From the NCBI GenBank assembly GCA_017461235.1, contig JAFTYU010000003.1, positions 50,382 through 114,381 of the forward strand: a stretch of DNA of 64,000 nucleotides, written 5' to 3'. Below are positions 45,178 to 52,557 of this stretch, in pieces. Numbering within the stretch: the first letter of the stretch is position 1; every line of letters starts with the position of its first letter. The notes below the pieces were generated by a model, which saw only the letters and a list, made by a program, of their open reading frames with translations, did no database searches and was not told the origin of the DNA. Source of the stretch: Clostridia bacterium (GTDB lineage: Bacteria > Bacillota > Clostridia > Oscillospirales > Acutalibacteraceae). A program made the position numbers and the translations under genes.

Positions 45178-45206
45178 ATTATACCACAGTTTTTTTGAAT
45201 AATCAA
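45178..45206 (-). promoter_or_regulatory. Promoter of glyS
   Basis: On the minus strand TTGATT (45201-45206), 17 bases, TATAAT (45178-45183). Confidence 0.7.
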
Positions 45207-45248
45207 CATTTTGCACAAATTTATGTATAATTTATTGTAATGTTTAAC

Positions 45249-45277
45249 TTGACAGAAAGTTTTGTCTATTGTAAAAT
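45249..45277 (+). promoter_or_regulatory. Promoter of the class I lysS gene
   Basis: TTGACA (45249-45254), 17 bases, TAAAAT (45272-45277). A transcript would begin near 45284, after the first possible start codon at 45240. Confidence 0.75.
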
Positions 45278-45320
45278 ATTAAACTGTAAATTTATGTATC
45301 AAAGAAACGAGTGTGATGTT

Positions 45321-47348
45321 ATGCATTGGTCAGAAATGATTGCAGACCGCATTATCAGGCGCAATCCCGACAAAGAAGAATATGTTTGTGCCGCGGGTAT
45401 CAGCCCCTCAGGTTCAATTCATATAGGTAACTTCCGCGATATTGCAACAAGTTATTTTGTAGTACGCGCTCTTATCAAAAAAGGCAAAAAAGCAAAGCTT
45501 CTTTTCTCATGGGACGAGTTCGACCGTATGAGAAAGGTCCCCGTTAACGTTGCCGCCATCGACAACGATATGGAAAAATATATAGGCTGCCCTTACGTTG
45601 ACGTTAAAAACCCCTTCGATACCGAAGAGAAAACGTATGCAGAATATTTCGAGCATGAGTTTGAGCGTTCAATCGTAAAATTCGGCATTGATATGGACTA
45701 CCGCCATCAGGCTGAAATGTACAGAAGCGGCAAATACACAGAACATATCCTTCATTCTCTCAAAAAACGCGGCGAGATTTTTGATATTCTTGCTTCTCAC
45801 CGTACACAACCCGTTCAGGAGGGTGAAAGAGAAGCCTATTACCCCGTAAGCATTTACTGCTCGGAATGCGGCAAGGACACTACAAAAATTGTTTCCCTTT
45901 CCGATGATTGTACAAAGGCAGAATACACCTGTGCCTGCGGTCACAAAGGCAATTTTGACTTCACAACCGACTTCAACTGCAAGCTTGCCTGGAAAATTGA
46001 CTGGCCTATGCGTTGGATGTACGAAGGTGTTGACTTCGAACCCGGCGGAAAAGACCACGCAAGCCCCCACGGCAGCTATGACACAAGTAAGGATATTGCA
46101 AAGAAAATCTTTGGTTATGAACCGCCTCTTTTCCAAGGCTATGAGTTCATCGGTATCAAAGGCACAACAGGTAAAATGTCAGGCTCTTCGGGTCTTAACC
46201 TTACACCCGAGACCCTTCTCAAAATATATGAGCCCGAAGTTATACTCTGGCTCTATTCAAAGACAGAGCCCCTTAAGGCTTTCGATTTCTGCTTCGATGA
46301 CGGTATTTTAAGACAGTACTTTGAATTCGACAAAATGTACAACGCTGTTAAAGACGGTACTGCTAACGAAGCACAGAAAGATATTATGTACAACACCACG
46401 GTAGGTGACAGAGTTCTTGACACTGTTCCCATGAGCCTTCTTGTTCAGCTGGGTAGTGTTGTTGACTTCAATATCCCTATGCTTGAAACTGTTTTTGAAA
46501 AAATCGGCACACCTTACAAAGAGACTGAATTCGGTGCAAGACTTGACAAGGCTAAATACTGGCTTGAAAATTGTGCGCCCGATCAGGTGAACAGACTTCG
46601 CGCAACCCGTAACTGGGAAATTTACGATACTCTTACCGAAACACAGAAGGCAGAGGTCAAGGCTCTCTTTGAGTTCATTTCTGCCGGCGGTTATGACCTT
46701 GACGAGCTTAACAGAAAGCTTTACGCCATCCCGAAAGAAATCAATGGCGGCGACCTTGACGAAAAGGCTCTTAAAGCATTACAGGGCACATTCTTCAAGA
46801 ACATCTACAAGCTTCTTATTGATAAAGAAAAAGGCCCCAGACTTTACCTTTTCCTTTATGCGATTGACCCCCAGAAATACGTGGGACTCCTTGATTTCTC
46901 TTACGAAAAAACTGCAGAAGAAGCAAAGGCTGAAGAAGACGCTAAAGCTGCGGAGGTCGTTGAAAACGAAGACAAGCACGTTTACGGCGAAGCTGATGCT
47001 TTCGTTCCCTTTAAGGAAGAACAGATTTCCATCGATTATTTTGATAAACTCGATCTGAGAGTTTGTGAAATCGTTAAAGCCCAGGAAATCAGAAAATCGC
47101 ATAGCTGCCTTAAGCTCACCCTTGATGACGGCAGTGGCGAAAACAGAGTTATTGTTTCTTCAATCAAGAGCGAATACACTTGTGAACAGCTTATAGGCAA
47201 AAAGATTATCGTTGTAGCAAACCTTGAGCCTGCAAGATTTTCAGGTGTTCAGAGCAACGGTATGCTCCTTGCGGCTACAAACGGCGCCTGCGGTTGTCAG
47301 GTAGTATTCCTTCCCGATTGTGTTCCTGCAGGTACACAGATAAAATAA
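45321..47348 (+). CDS. lysS: Class I lysyl-tRNA synthetase fused to a C-terminal tRNA-binding domain
   Basis: A 675-residue enzyme that charges tRNA-Lys. It is a class I (archaeal-type) LysRS, not the usual class II form: SGSIHIGNFRD is the HIGH motif (HIGN at 34-37), and GKMSGSSG is the KMSKS equivalent. A CxxC-containing insertion (YCSECGKD...TCACGHKG) is a zinc ribbon. After an acidic alanine/glutamate-rich linker, the last 108 residues or so (ISIDYFDKLDLRVCEIVKAQ ... NGMLLAA) form an EMAPII/Trbp111-type OB-fold tRNA-binding domain as found at the end of MetRS. I start at ATG 45321; ATG 45294 is possible. It is cotranscribed with a GNAT gene one base downstream. Confidence 0.92.
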   Translation: MHWSEMIADRIIRRNPDKEEYVCAAGISPSGSIHIGNFRDIATSYFVVRALIKKGKKAKLLFSWDEFDRMRKVPVNVAAIDNDMEKYIGCPYVDVKNPFDTEEKTYAEYFEHEFERSIVKFGIDMDYRHQAEMYRSGKYTEHILHSLKKRGEIFDILASHRTQPVQEGEREAYYPVSIYCSECGKDTTKIVSLSDDCTKAEYTCACGHKGNFDFTTDFNCKLAWKIDWPMRWMYEGVDFEPGGKDHASPHGSYDTSKDIAKKIFGYEPPLFQGYEFIGIKGTTGKMSGSSGLNLTPETLLKIYEPEVILWLYSKTEPLKAFDFCFDDGILRQYFEFDKMYNAVKDGTANEAQKDIMYNTTVGDRVLDTVPMSLLVQLGSVVDFNIPMLETVFEKIGTPYKETEFGARLDKAKYWLENCAPDQVNRLRATRNWEIYDTLTETQKAEVKALFEFISAGGYDLDELNRKLYAIPKEINGGDLDEKALKALQGTFFKNIYKLLIDKEKGPRLYLFLYAIDPQKYVGLLDFSYEKTAEEAKAEEDAKAAEVVENEDKHVYGEADAFVPFKEEQISIDYFDKLDLRVCEIVKAQEIRKSHSCLKLTLDDGSGENRVIVSSIKSEYTCEQLIGKKIIVVANLEPARFSGVQSNGMLLAATNGACGCQVVFLPDCVPAGTQIK

Positions 47349-47349
47349 T

Positions 47350-47862
47350 ATGATGAGATTTATTGATGTTACTGAAAAAACATTCGATACGGTCTTTAAA
47401 AAAATGGTTGCGGCGTTCCCATACGAGGAACGCCGTGACTATATTGACCAAAAAGAATGTCTTAACAATCCACTATTTAATTTTCTTGAAATTCTTGATG
47501 GAAATGATGCTGTAGGTTTTATCGCCCTTTGGCTCTTTGAACGTTTTGTCTATATCGAACACATCGCCATTGACGAGAGTAAACGCTCGGGCGGTTACGG
47601 TACAAAAACAATAGAGCTTGTAAAAGAAGCTTACAAAAAGCCTATAATCCTTGAAGCGGAATCACCTGTCACACAACAGCAGATAAAACGCATCAGGTTT
47701 TATGACCGTTTGGGCTTTAAGGTCAACTCTTATGAATATGAGCAACCATCCTACCACGGCGGCGAAGGCGTTCCGCTTATGATTTTAAGCTTCCCCGAAC
47801 TTTTAGATGAAGAAGAATTCGGAATTTTTTTAACCGAAACAAAAAATCAGGTATATAAATAA
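47350..47862 (+). CDS. GNAT-family N-acetyltransferase
   Basis: A 170-residue acetyltransferase-fold protein. The acetyl-CoA-binding loop is IAIDESKRSGGYGTKTIELV. ERRDYIDQKECLNNP at the N-terminus and the final strand (GEGVPLMILSF) fit the fold. The acceptor is unknown. The start codon is one base after the lysS stop, so it is translated in the same operon, possibly without functional link. A terminator follows. Confidence 0.82.
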   Translation: MMRFIDVTEKTFDTVFKKMVAAFPYEERRDYIDQKECLNNPLFNFLEILDGNDAVGFIALWLFERFVYIEHIAIDESKRSGGYGTKTIELVKEAYKKPIILEAESPVTQQQIKRIRFYDRLGFKVNSYEYEQPSYHGGEGVPLMILSFPELLDEEEFGIFLTETKNQVYK

Positions 47863-47865
47863 CCA

Positions 47866-47905
47866 AAAAATGAACCTACATACCAAGTGTATGCAAGTTC
47901 ATTTT
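47866..47905 (+). terminator. Terminator of the lysS-GNAT operon
   Basis: AAAAATGAAC pairs with GTTCATTTTT, with an inner CATAC/GTATG stem, and ends in TTTTTCTTT. Confidence 0.75.
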
Positions 47906-47944
47906 TCTTTGTTTCGCGACAACAGAGAGATGTATCCCCTATAC

Positions 47945-47996
47945 AATACTCATATTTTGAGTATTTGTCAATACTCGGTTTTTGAGTTGATATAAT
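47945..47996 (+). promoter_or_regulatory. Tandem operators and promoter of the XRE gene at 48029
   Basis: AATACTCA-N5-TGAGTATT at 47945-47965 is a perfect inverted repeat. A second, imperfect copy AATACTCG-N5-TGAGTTGA lies at 47970-47990, 25 bases further on. TATAAT at 47991-47996 follows immediately. The repeats cover the -35 region, as expected for autorepression by the Cro/C1-type protein encoded next. Confidence 0.7.
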
Positions 47997-48028
47997 TTTT
48001 AAAACACTTAGAAAGAGATTGTTCTGCC

Positions 48029-48253
48029 ATGAATTATACTCAACGCATCCGAGCATTAAGAGAAGATAAGGATTTAAAACAAAAAGATATTGCCATCATA
48101 TTAAAAAAATCTCAGCAAGGTTATGCACATTTAGAAAACGAACAGGCTCGGCTTTCCATTGAAGATTTAATTGCACTTTGTAAATTTTATAATGTAAGCG
48201 CCGACTATATTCTCGGCTTTACCGATACGGTTACACCCTTACCGAAAAAATAA
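48029..48253 (+). CDS. Small XRE-family transcriptional regulator
   Basis: A 74-residue Cro/C1-type helix-turn-helix protein (IRALREDKDLKQKDIAIILKKSQQGYAHLENEQ, then FYNVSADYILGFTD). No effector domain. The promoter carries two operator-like inverted repeats, so autoregulation is likely. No second protein gene follows; instead a palindrome-rich block of about 390 bases lies downstream. AAAGAGA upstream of the ATG is a moderate ribosome binding site. Confidence 0.85.
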   Translation: MNYTQRIRALREDKDLKQKDIAIILKKSQQGYAHLENEQARLSIEDLIALCKFYNVSADYILGFTDTVTPLPKK

Positions 48254-48641
48254 GCAAATCATACTTCCATTTATGCAAAGACAATCAACTATCGTAAGGT
48301 GCGCATACATGCGTACCGCGTGCGGTTAACTTCATCTTTTTGGTTTGTTAATTAGGGATATTGGCTTTCCTTACTCGCGAGTCGGATATATCCGACCCTT
48401 ACAATAGCCGGTCGTTCAACATTACATTTTGCTTTAGCAAAACATATCGTACCAACGGCATATCGCATAATTTGTTCTCTCTAACTTAAGTAAAACCGCA
48501 AGAGAACCACCCAACACCGCTAATACAACCCCCATCCCTATTTGCCCTTGAGGCAAACAAGGATGATAGGCTATCGCGTTTAATCAACTTTATTTATAAT
48601 CGGAAACGAAGTTTCCCCAATAATTACGCATTAAGCATTGA
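48254..48641. other. Gene-free block rich in short palindromes
   Basis: No plausible reading frame on either strand. At least six hairpin-forming inverted repeats are visible: GGTGCGCAT/ATGCGTACC (48298-48317, one mismatch), ACTCGCGAGT (48373-48382) overlapping GTCGGATATATCCGAC (48381-48396), TTTTGCT/AGCAAAA (48427-48442), GTTCTCT/AGAGAAC (48474-48507), TTTGCC/GGCAAA (48541-48557) and GGAAAC/GTTTCC (48602-48616). A longer pairing GGCT (48363)/AGCC (48406) encloses two of them. It could be a structured RNA, a non-autonomous mobile element or both. Confidence 0.5.
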
Positions 48642-48672
48642 AAAACACCATCTGTTTTACAGATGGTGTTTT
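48642..48672. terminator. Strong bidirectional terminator
   Basis: A 14-base perfect stem (48642-48655 with 48659-48672) with a TTT loop and T runs on both strands. It closes the XRE/palindrome region on the plus strand and can also end transcripts from mnmE. Confidence 0.85.
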
Positions 48673-48724
48673 GTTATTATAAAAGATAAATTAAATCGAT
48701 TTTAATGATTTGTGAGATTTTGAT

Positions 48725-48790
48725 GAAGAACGCCGATTTAGTGAACGCAGGCGTACAAGGGTACGTCAAGTAAGCTAAATCAAGTTATTC
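48725..48790. repeat. Interspersed hairpin repeat, copy 2 (downstream of mnmE)
   Basis: GAAgAAC (48725-48731) pairs with GTTaTTC (48784-48790), GATTTAG (48735-48741) with CTAAATC (48775-48781) and GCGTAC (48751-48756) with GTACGT (48761-48766). The core is about 80 percent identical to copy 1 at 37776-37830. It begins 15 bases downstream of the mnmE stop codon, the same placement as copy 1 after rimP. Confidence 0.7.
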
Positions 48791-48804
48791 CCAAAACAGC
48801 AAAA

Positions 48805-50172
48805 TCATTTACCTACGCAGAAATTAGCGAAAACTTCATTCACTACTGTTTCCGTCGCTTTTTCGCCTGTGAGAACCGATAAATTCTCAACGGCACAATC
48901 AATACAGACGTTAACGGCGTCAGGGGTTATACCCATTGAAACACCGTCAAGAGCCTCCTTCACACTTTCTGCGGCTTTAACAACACAGTTGCGTTGGCGT
49001 TCGGTGGTAATGAGAGGTGCGGACGGATCAAAATTCGCCGTACCTACGGTTTTTTCTATAGCATCTGTCAGGGTTTCTATCCCCGAATAATTTTTCGCCG
49101 AAATCTCTACTATAATGTTGTTTGTAAGACACTTCAACTCATCAAGAGAAAGTTTAACGTCTCCGTCCGTTTTATTCACAACAACAACACAGTTTTTATT
49201 TTCGCACATCGCGAGAAGCTCTTTGTCGTCATTTGAAAGTCCGTCCTGAGCATCAAGCACCATAAGCACGAGACTGGCTCTGTCAAAACGCTCTTTTGCT
49301 TTTTTTACACCGATTTTTTCAATTTCATCATCTGTATCTTCTCTTATACCTGCGGTATCTGCAAGGCGAAGTGATATATTGCCTACCCTGACAGTTTCTT
49401 CAAGAATATCGCGGGTAGTCCCTGCAACAGATGTGACAATTGCTCTTTCGCTACCCGAAAGGGCGTTGAGAAGCGTAGATTTTCCAACATTGGGTCTGCC
49501 CACAATGGCGGTATCAACACCATCAAGCACCGCCTTACCTGCATCAAAGCCTGAAAGAAGTTTATCGAGTCTGTTATAAACTTCTGTGAGCGTATTTATC
49601 ATTTCTTCATCAGAAAGCTCCGGGATTTCATCATCGGGATAATCAACCCACGCCGCCATAAATGCCGCCGTAACCGCCAGCTTATCACGGCAAGCCATAA
49701 TTTCACGGCTCAATGCACCGTCAAGGGCGTTAAGTGTAGCGGCTCTGGCTTCTTCACCCGATGCGGATATAAGTGACATAACTGCTTCCGCTTCGGAAAG
49801 ATCCATTTTACCGTTAAGGAAGGCTCTTTTTGTGAACTCACCGCCTTCAGCAGGCACCGCGCCTGCATTAAGCACCGCGCGCAGAACTCTTTTTAAAATA
49901 AAAAGACCGCCGTGGCAACTGATTTCAACAACGTCTTCACCCGTGTAACTTTTAGGTGCTCTGAAGACAAGCGCCACCGCATCATCAATAACAGTTTCAC
50001 CATCATAGACCTTGCCGTAAAGTGCACGGTAACCGGGTGTATCACATATTTTTTTACCCGAAACAGCAGAAAAAACGCTGTCCGCAACGGTCAGCGCATT
50101 TTCACCTGATATTTTAATTGTTCCTAAACCTGCCGCCGCCTGAGCGGTAGCAATCGCAGCAATAGTTGACAA
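48805..50172 (-). CDS. mnmE: tRNA uridine-5-carboxymethylaminomethyl modification GTPase MnmE
   Basis: A 455-residue GTPase that, with MnmG, installs the carboxymethylaminomethyl group on U34 of tRNAs. The N-terminal tetrahydrofolate-binding domain (1-120), helical domain, inserted G domain (GRPNVGKSTLLNAL, TSVAGTTRDI, DTAGIREDTDD, NKTD) and the C-terminal CxGK (FCVGK) with the catalytic Cys are all present. The start is TTG at 50172 with AGGTGA upstream. It is last in the zapA-dut-mnmE operon. Its partner mnmG is at 60171. Confidence 0.96.
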   Translation of the reverse strand: MSTIAAIATAQAAAGLGTIKISGENALTVADSVFSAVSGKKICDTPGYRALYGKVYDGETVIDDAVALVFRAPKSYTGEDVVEISCHGGLFILKRVLRAVLNAGAVPAEGGEFTKRAFLNGKMDLSEAEAVMSLISASGEEARAATLNALDGALSREIMACRDKLAVTAAFMAAWVDYPDDEIPELSDEEMINTLTEVYNRLDKLLSGFDAGKAVLDGVDTAIVGRPNVGKSTLLNALSGSERAIVTSVAGTTRDILEETVRVGNISLRLADTAGIREDTDDEIEKIGVKKAKERFDRASLVLMVLDAQDGLSNDDKELLAMCENKNCVVVVNKTDGDVKLSLDELKCLTNNIIVEISAKNYSGIETLTDAIEKTVGTANFDPSAPLITTERQRNCVVKAAESVKEALDGVSMGITPDAVNVCIDCAVENLSVLTGEKATETVVNEVFANFCVGK

Positions 50173-50193
50173 AAAATCACCTGAACAGAAAAA

Positions 50194-50637
50194 TTATTTT
50201 TTACCTGTAGACCCGAAACCGCCTGCACCGCGTTGAGTATCATCCAATTTATCAACTTCTTCAACGGGCATAAGGGAAACGGGCATAATAACCATCTGGG
50301 CTATTCTTTCACCGGGCTGAATGGTATAAGCTTCTTTTACCTGATTAATAACACCAACCATAATTTCACCACGGTAGTCACTGTCGATAACACCGACGGA
50401 GTTAAGAAGACCTATGCCGTGTTTTACGGCTATTCCGCTACGCGGAAATACAAACGCACCGTACTCCGCGGAAGGTAACGCAATGGCAATCCCCGTGGGA
50501 ATAACCGCTGTTGCTCCGCTCTCAAGTGTTACGGGTTCATCAACACAGGCACAAAGGTCAAGACCCGCACTACCCGATGTTGCCCTTCCCGGCACTACCG
50601 CATTTTCACGTACTTTTTTTATTTTAAGCATTTCCAT
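50194..50637 (-). CDS. dut: Deoxyuridine triphosphatase
   Basis: A 147-residue trimeric dUTPase that hydrolyses dUTP to dUMP and keeps uracil out of DNA. The five family motifs are visible: SGSAGLDLCA, FPRSGIAV, GVIDSDYRGEIMVG, GERIAQMVI and the C-terminal glycine-rich RGAGGFGSTG. It overlaps no gene; zapA ends 5 bases upstream. Confidence 0.96.
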   Translation of the reverse strand: MEMLKIKKVRENAVVPGRATSGSAGLDLCACVDEPVTLESGATAVIPTGIAIALPSAEYGAFVFPRSGIAVKHGIGLLNSVGVIDSDYRGEIMVGVINQVKEAYTIQPGERIAQMVIMPVSLMPVEEVDKLDDTQRGAGGFGSTGKK

Positions 50638-50641
50638 ATCA

Positions 50642-50992
50642 TCACCAGAGTCTGCCGATATTATTTTCTTCGGCAGTATTTACTGCCTTAATTCTTTCAA
50701 GCTCGCGTTTATAAAAATCGCGCTCACTTTTTGCCTGTGCGGCATCTTCAAGGTATGATTTGAGCTGAGAGCGCAGGCTGTCTGCATTACCGCTGTTTTT
50801 AGTAGCATCGTCTGCATACTGTAAAGCAACAAGTATAGCCGCCTGTGTTGTGGAAACACGGCTGCCCCTGAGTATTGTTGTCATTTTTAAATCGACTTCG
50901 CGGGCTAAATCCTGCATATATTCCATTGATTCTTCGGAAACTATACGGTATTCCTCACCTGCAATCGTGAGTTTATGTACTTTCTTGTCCAT
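50642..50992 (-). CDS. zapA: Cell division protein ZapA
   Basis: A 116-residue FtsZ-bundling protein. VHKLTIAGEEYRIVSEESMEYMQDLAREVD is the conserved N-terminal head; the rest is a coiled coil. I start it at ATG 50992, with AAGGA 8 bases upstream; an ATG three codons earlier directly abuts that site. First gene of zapA-dut-mnmE. Confidence 0.85.
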   Translation of the reverse strand: MDKKVHKLTIAGEEYRIVSEESMEYMQDLAREVDLKMTTILRGSRVSTTQAAILVALQYADDATKNSGNADSLRSQLKSYLEDAAQAKSERDFYKRELERIKAVNTAEENNIGRLW

Positions 50993-51023
50993 AGTAACCA
51001 TCCTTAAAAAATATCATAAGCAG

Positions 51024-51052
51024 ATTATACATTGTTTTTGTTTTTTTCGCAA
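51024..51052 (-). promoter_or_regulatory. Promoter of zapA-dut-mnmE
   Basis: On the minus strand TTGCGA (51047-51052), 17 bases, TATAAT (51024-51029). Confidence 0.7.
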
Positions 51053-51076
51053 CACTACATATTGTAAAAATTCATT

Positions 51077-51088
51077 TTGTGTACACAA
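51077..51088. promoter_or_regulatory. Perfect palindrome between two divergent promoters
   Basis: TTGTGTACACAA is a perfect 12-base palindrome. It lies 8 bases upstream of the -35 of the CPBP operon and 24 bases upstream of the -35 of zapA, a good position for a regulator of either. Confidence 0.4.
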
Positions 51089-51096
51089 TTTATCTG

Positions 51097-51125
51097 TTGA
51101 TATTTGTTATGTTTATTGATATAAT
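51097..51125 (+). promoter_or_regulatory. Promoter of the CPBP-tadA-luxS operon
   Basis: TTGATA (51097-51102), 17 bases, TATAAT (51120-51125), 33 bases before the ATG. Confidence 0.75.
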
Positions 51126-51158
51126 TTTACTATAATCAAATGAGGGAAAGGAACAGTT

Positions 51159-52556
51159 ATGGAAAACACGACCACTAACAACATCCCCAATGAACAGAAT
51201 ATTGCGGCTGAGCCTGTGGACACACACGTTCCCGATTCAGATACCGTTCAGGCGAACACTCACCCTGCTGCACCTTCCGAGCCACACCTTCACAACGTTG
51301 CACGTCCGGAAAATGCGCCTGTTAACAATTCCGCATTCTATAATAACTATACGAGACAACCCGGTACTATTGCTTACAATGTTCCGGCATATACCCCTGC
51401 GGCACAACAGCCTATTTACAAAAACACTTCTCAGGCACCCGCTCAATCCCCTGCCGCAATCTACAACAATACCCGTGCAGGCGGCTCTGCTCCCCAATAT
51501 CATTACGGCAATCCTACTGCACCCGGAATAATTGACAACGAATATTACCGCCAACAGCAGTTAAAAGCTCAACAGAACAAAAAAGATGCCAAGACCATAC
51601 GTACTTTAGGTAACATTGCAGGTCTTGCCATCATAATCTGTTTCCTTCGCTCAATTTTTATGTCGTCGCTGATACCGTTTATTCCCTTCGCAATGGATAT
51701 TTACAATGCCGGTACGGGCGGACTGTTTCTTATAAATATGTTCTACTCCGTTTTTGGTGTTGGCTTGGTATTTTTAGTTTTGCACTTTATATTAAAAGGA
51801 CCTAAAGACAGAACCACGGGCGAGAAAAAATACGAATCCTCCATTTCTCTCGGAGCACCAAAAAAGCCGTTCAAATCACTTCTTCTTATTTTTATCGGTT
51901 TCGGCGGCTGTATGATTGCAAACTTTGTCATATCATACTTATTCGCCTTCCTTGAAAGCTTCGGCTTTGACTCGGGCTATATGGATACGGAAAATCCTGC
52001 CGGAATCCTTGAAACAATAGTTATGTTCCTTGGTATTGCGGTAATTCCGCCTCTTATTGAAGAATTCGCAATGCGTGGCGTGCTTGTGTCATCTATGCAA
52101 AAATACGGAAACGCCTTTGCAATTCTTGCAACAGCCTTCGTTTTCGGTTTATTCCACGGCAATTTCACACAGATTCCCTTTGCGTTCATCTGCGGTCTTT
52201 TCTTCGCTTACGTAACTATCGCGACGAAAAGCTTATGGCCTGCTATCATTATACACGCCATGAACAACGGCTTATCCTGTATTTCAACCGTTCTTACTCA
52301 GCACTTTGATGAAAATGCAAGTAATATTTTCTTCTATGTTGCGGCGTTAGGCGGTATTGCTCTCGGAGTTATTTCTCTCGTTATTTACCTGATTGCCTAT
52401 AAAAAAGACTTCGTTCTCAAAAATCCCGGCAGAATCCCCCATTTTTCACTTGCTAAAAAATTCAGAAAATTCTTGAGTGCTCCTGCTATGATTATCGCTA
52501 TGGTCCTTTATGTAGGTCAGGCTTTTGTTCTGGCGGTTGCATCATCCTTTATGTAA
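51159..52556 (+). CDS. CPBP-family intramembrane metalloprotease (CAAX protease-like)
   Basis: A 465-residue membrane protein. Residues 1-145 are a hydrophilic proline-, alanine- and asparagine-rich cytosolic tail, probably disordered. About eight membrane helices follow. The CPBP/Abi motifs are complete: EEFAMRG (EExxxR), FGLFHGN (FxxxH) and HAMNNG (HxxxN). It probably cleaves proteins or peptides in the membrane; in other bacteria relatives serve bacteriocin immunity or signalling. It is first in an operon with tadA-luxS: its TAA ends one base before the tadA ATG. Confidence 0.88.
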   Translation: MENTTTNNIPNEQNIAAEPVDTHVPDSDTVQANTHPAAPSEPHLHNVARPENAPVNNSAFYNNYTRQPGTIAYNVPAYTPAAQQPIYKNTSQAPAQSPAAIYNNTRAGGSAPQYHYGNPTAPGIIDNEYYRQQQLKAQQNKKDAKTIRTLGNIAGLAIIICFLRSIFMSSLIPFIPFAMDIYNAGTGGLFLINMFYSVFGVGLVFLVLHFILKGPKDRTTGEKKYESSISLGAPKKPFKSLLLIFIGFGGCMIANFVISYLFAFLESFGFDSGYMDTENPAGILETIVMFLGIAVIPPLIEEFAMRGVLVSSMQKYGNAFAILATAFVFGLFHGNFTQIPFAFICGLFFAYVTIATKSLWPAIIIHAMNNGLSCISTVLTQHFDENASNIFFYVAALGGIALGVISLVIYLIAYKKDFVLKNPGRIPHFSLAKKFRKFLSAPAMIIAMVLYVGQAFVLAVASSFM

Positions 52557-52557
52557 T

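Noticed and set aside
45133-45216. Longer glyS start
   Set aside because: A near-consensus promoter lies at 45178-45206, so the transcript starts after the alternative codon.
45133-45320. T-box or other riboswitch in front of glyS or lysS
   Set aside because: Leaders after the promoters are only about 40 bases each and no T-box sequence is visible.
48029-48641. Toxin-antitoxin pair with the XRE gene as antitoxin
   Set aside because: No toxin-like frame occurs on either strand beside it; only non-coding sequence follows.
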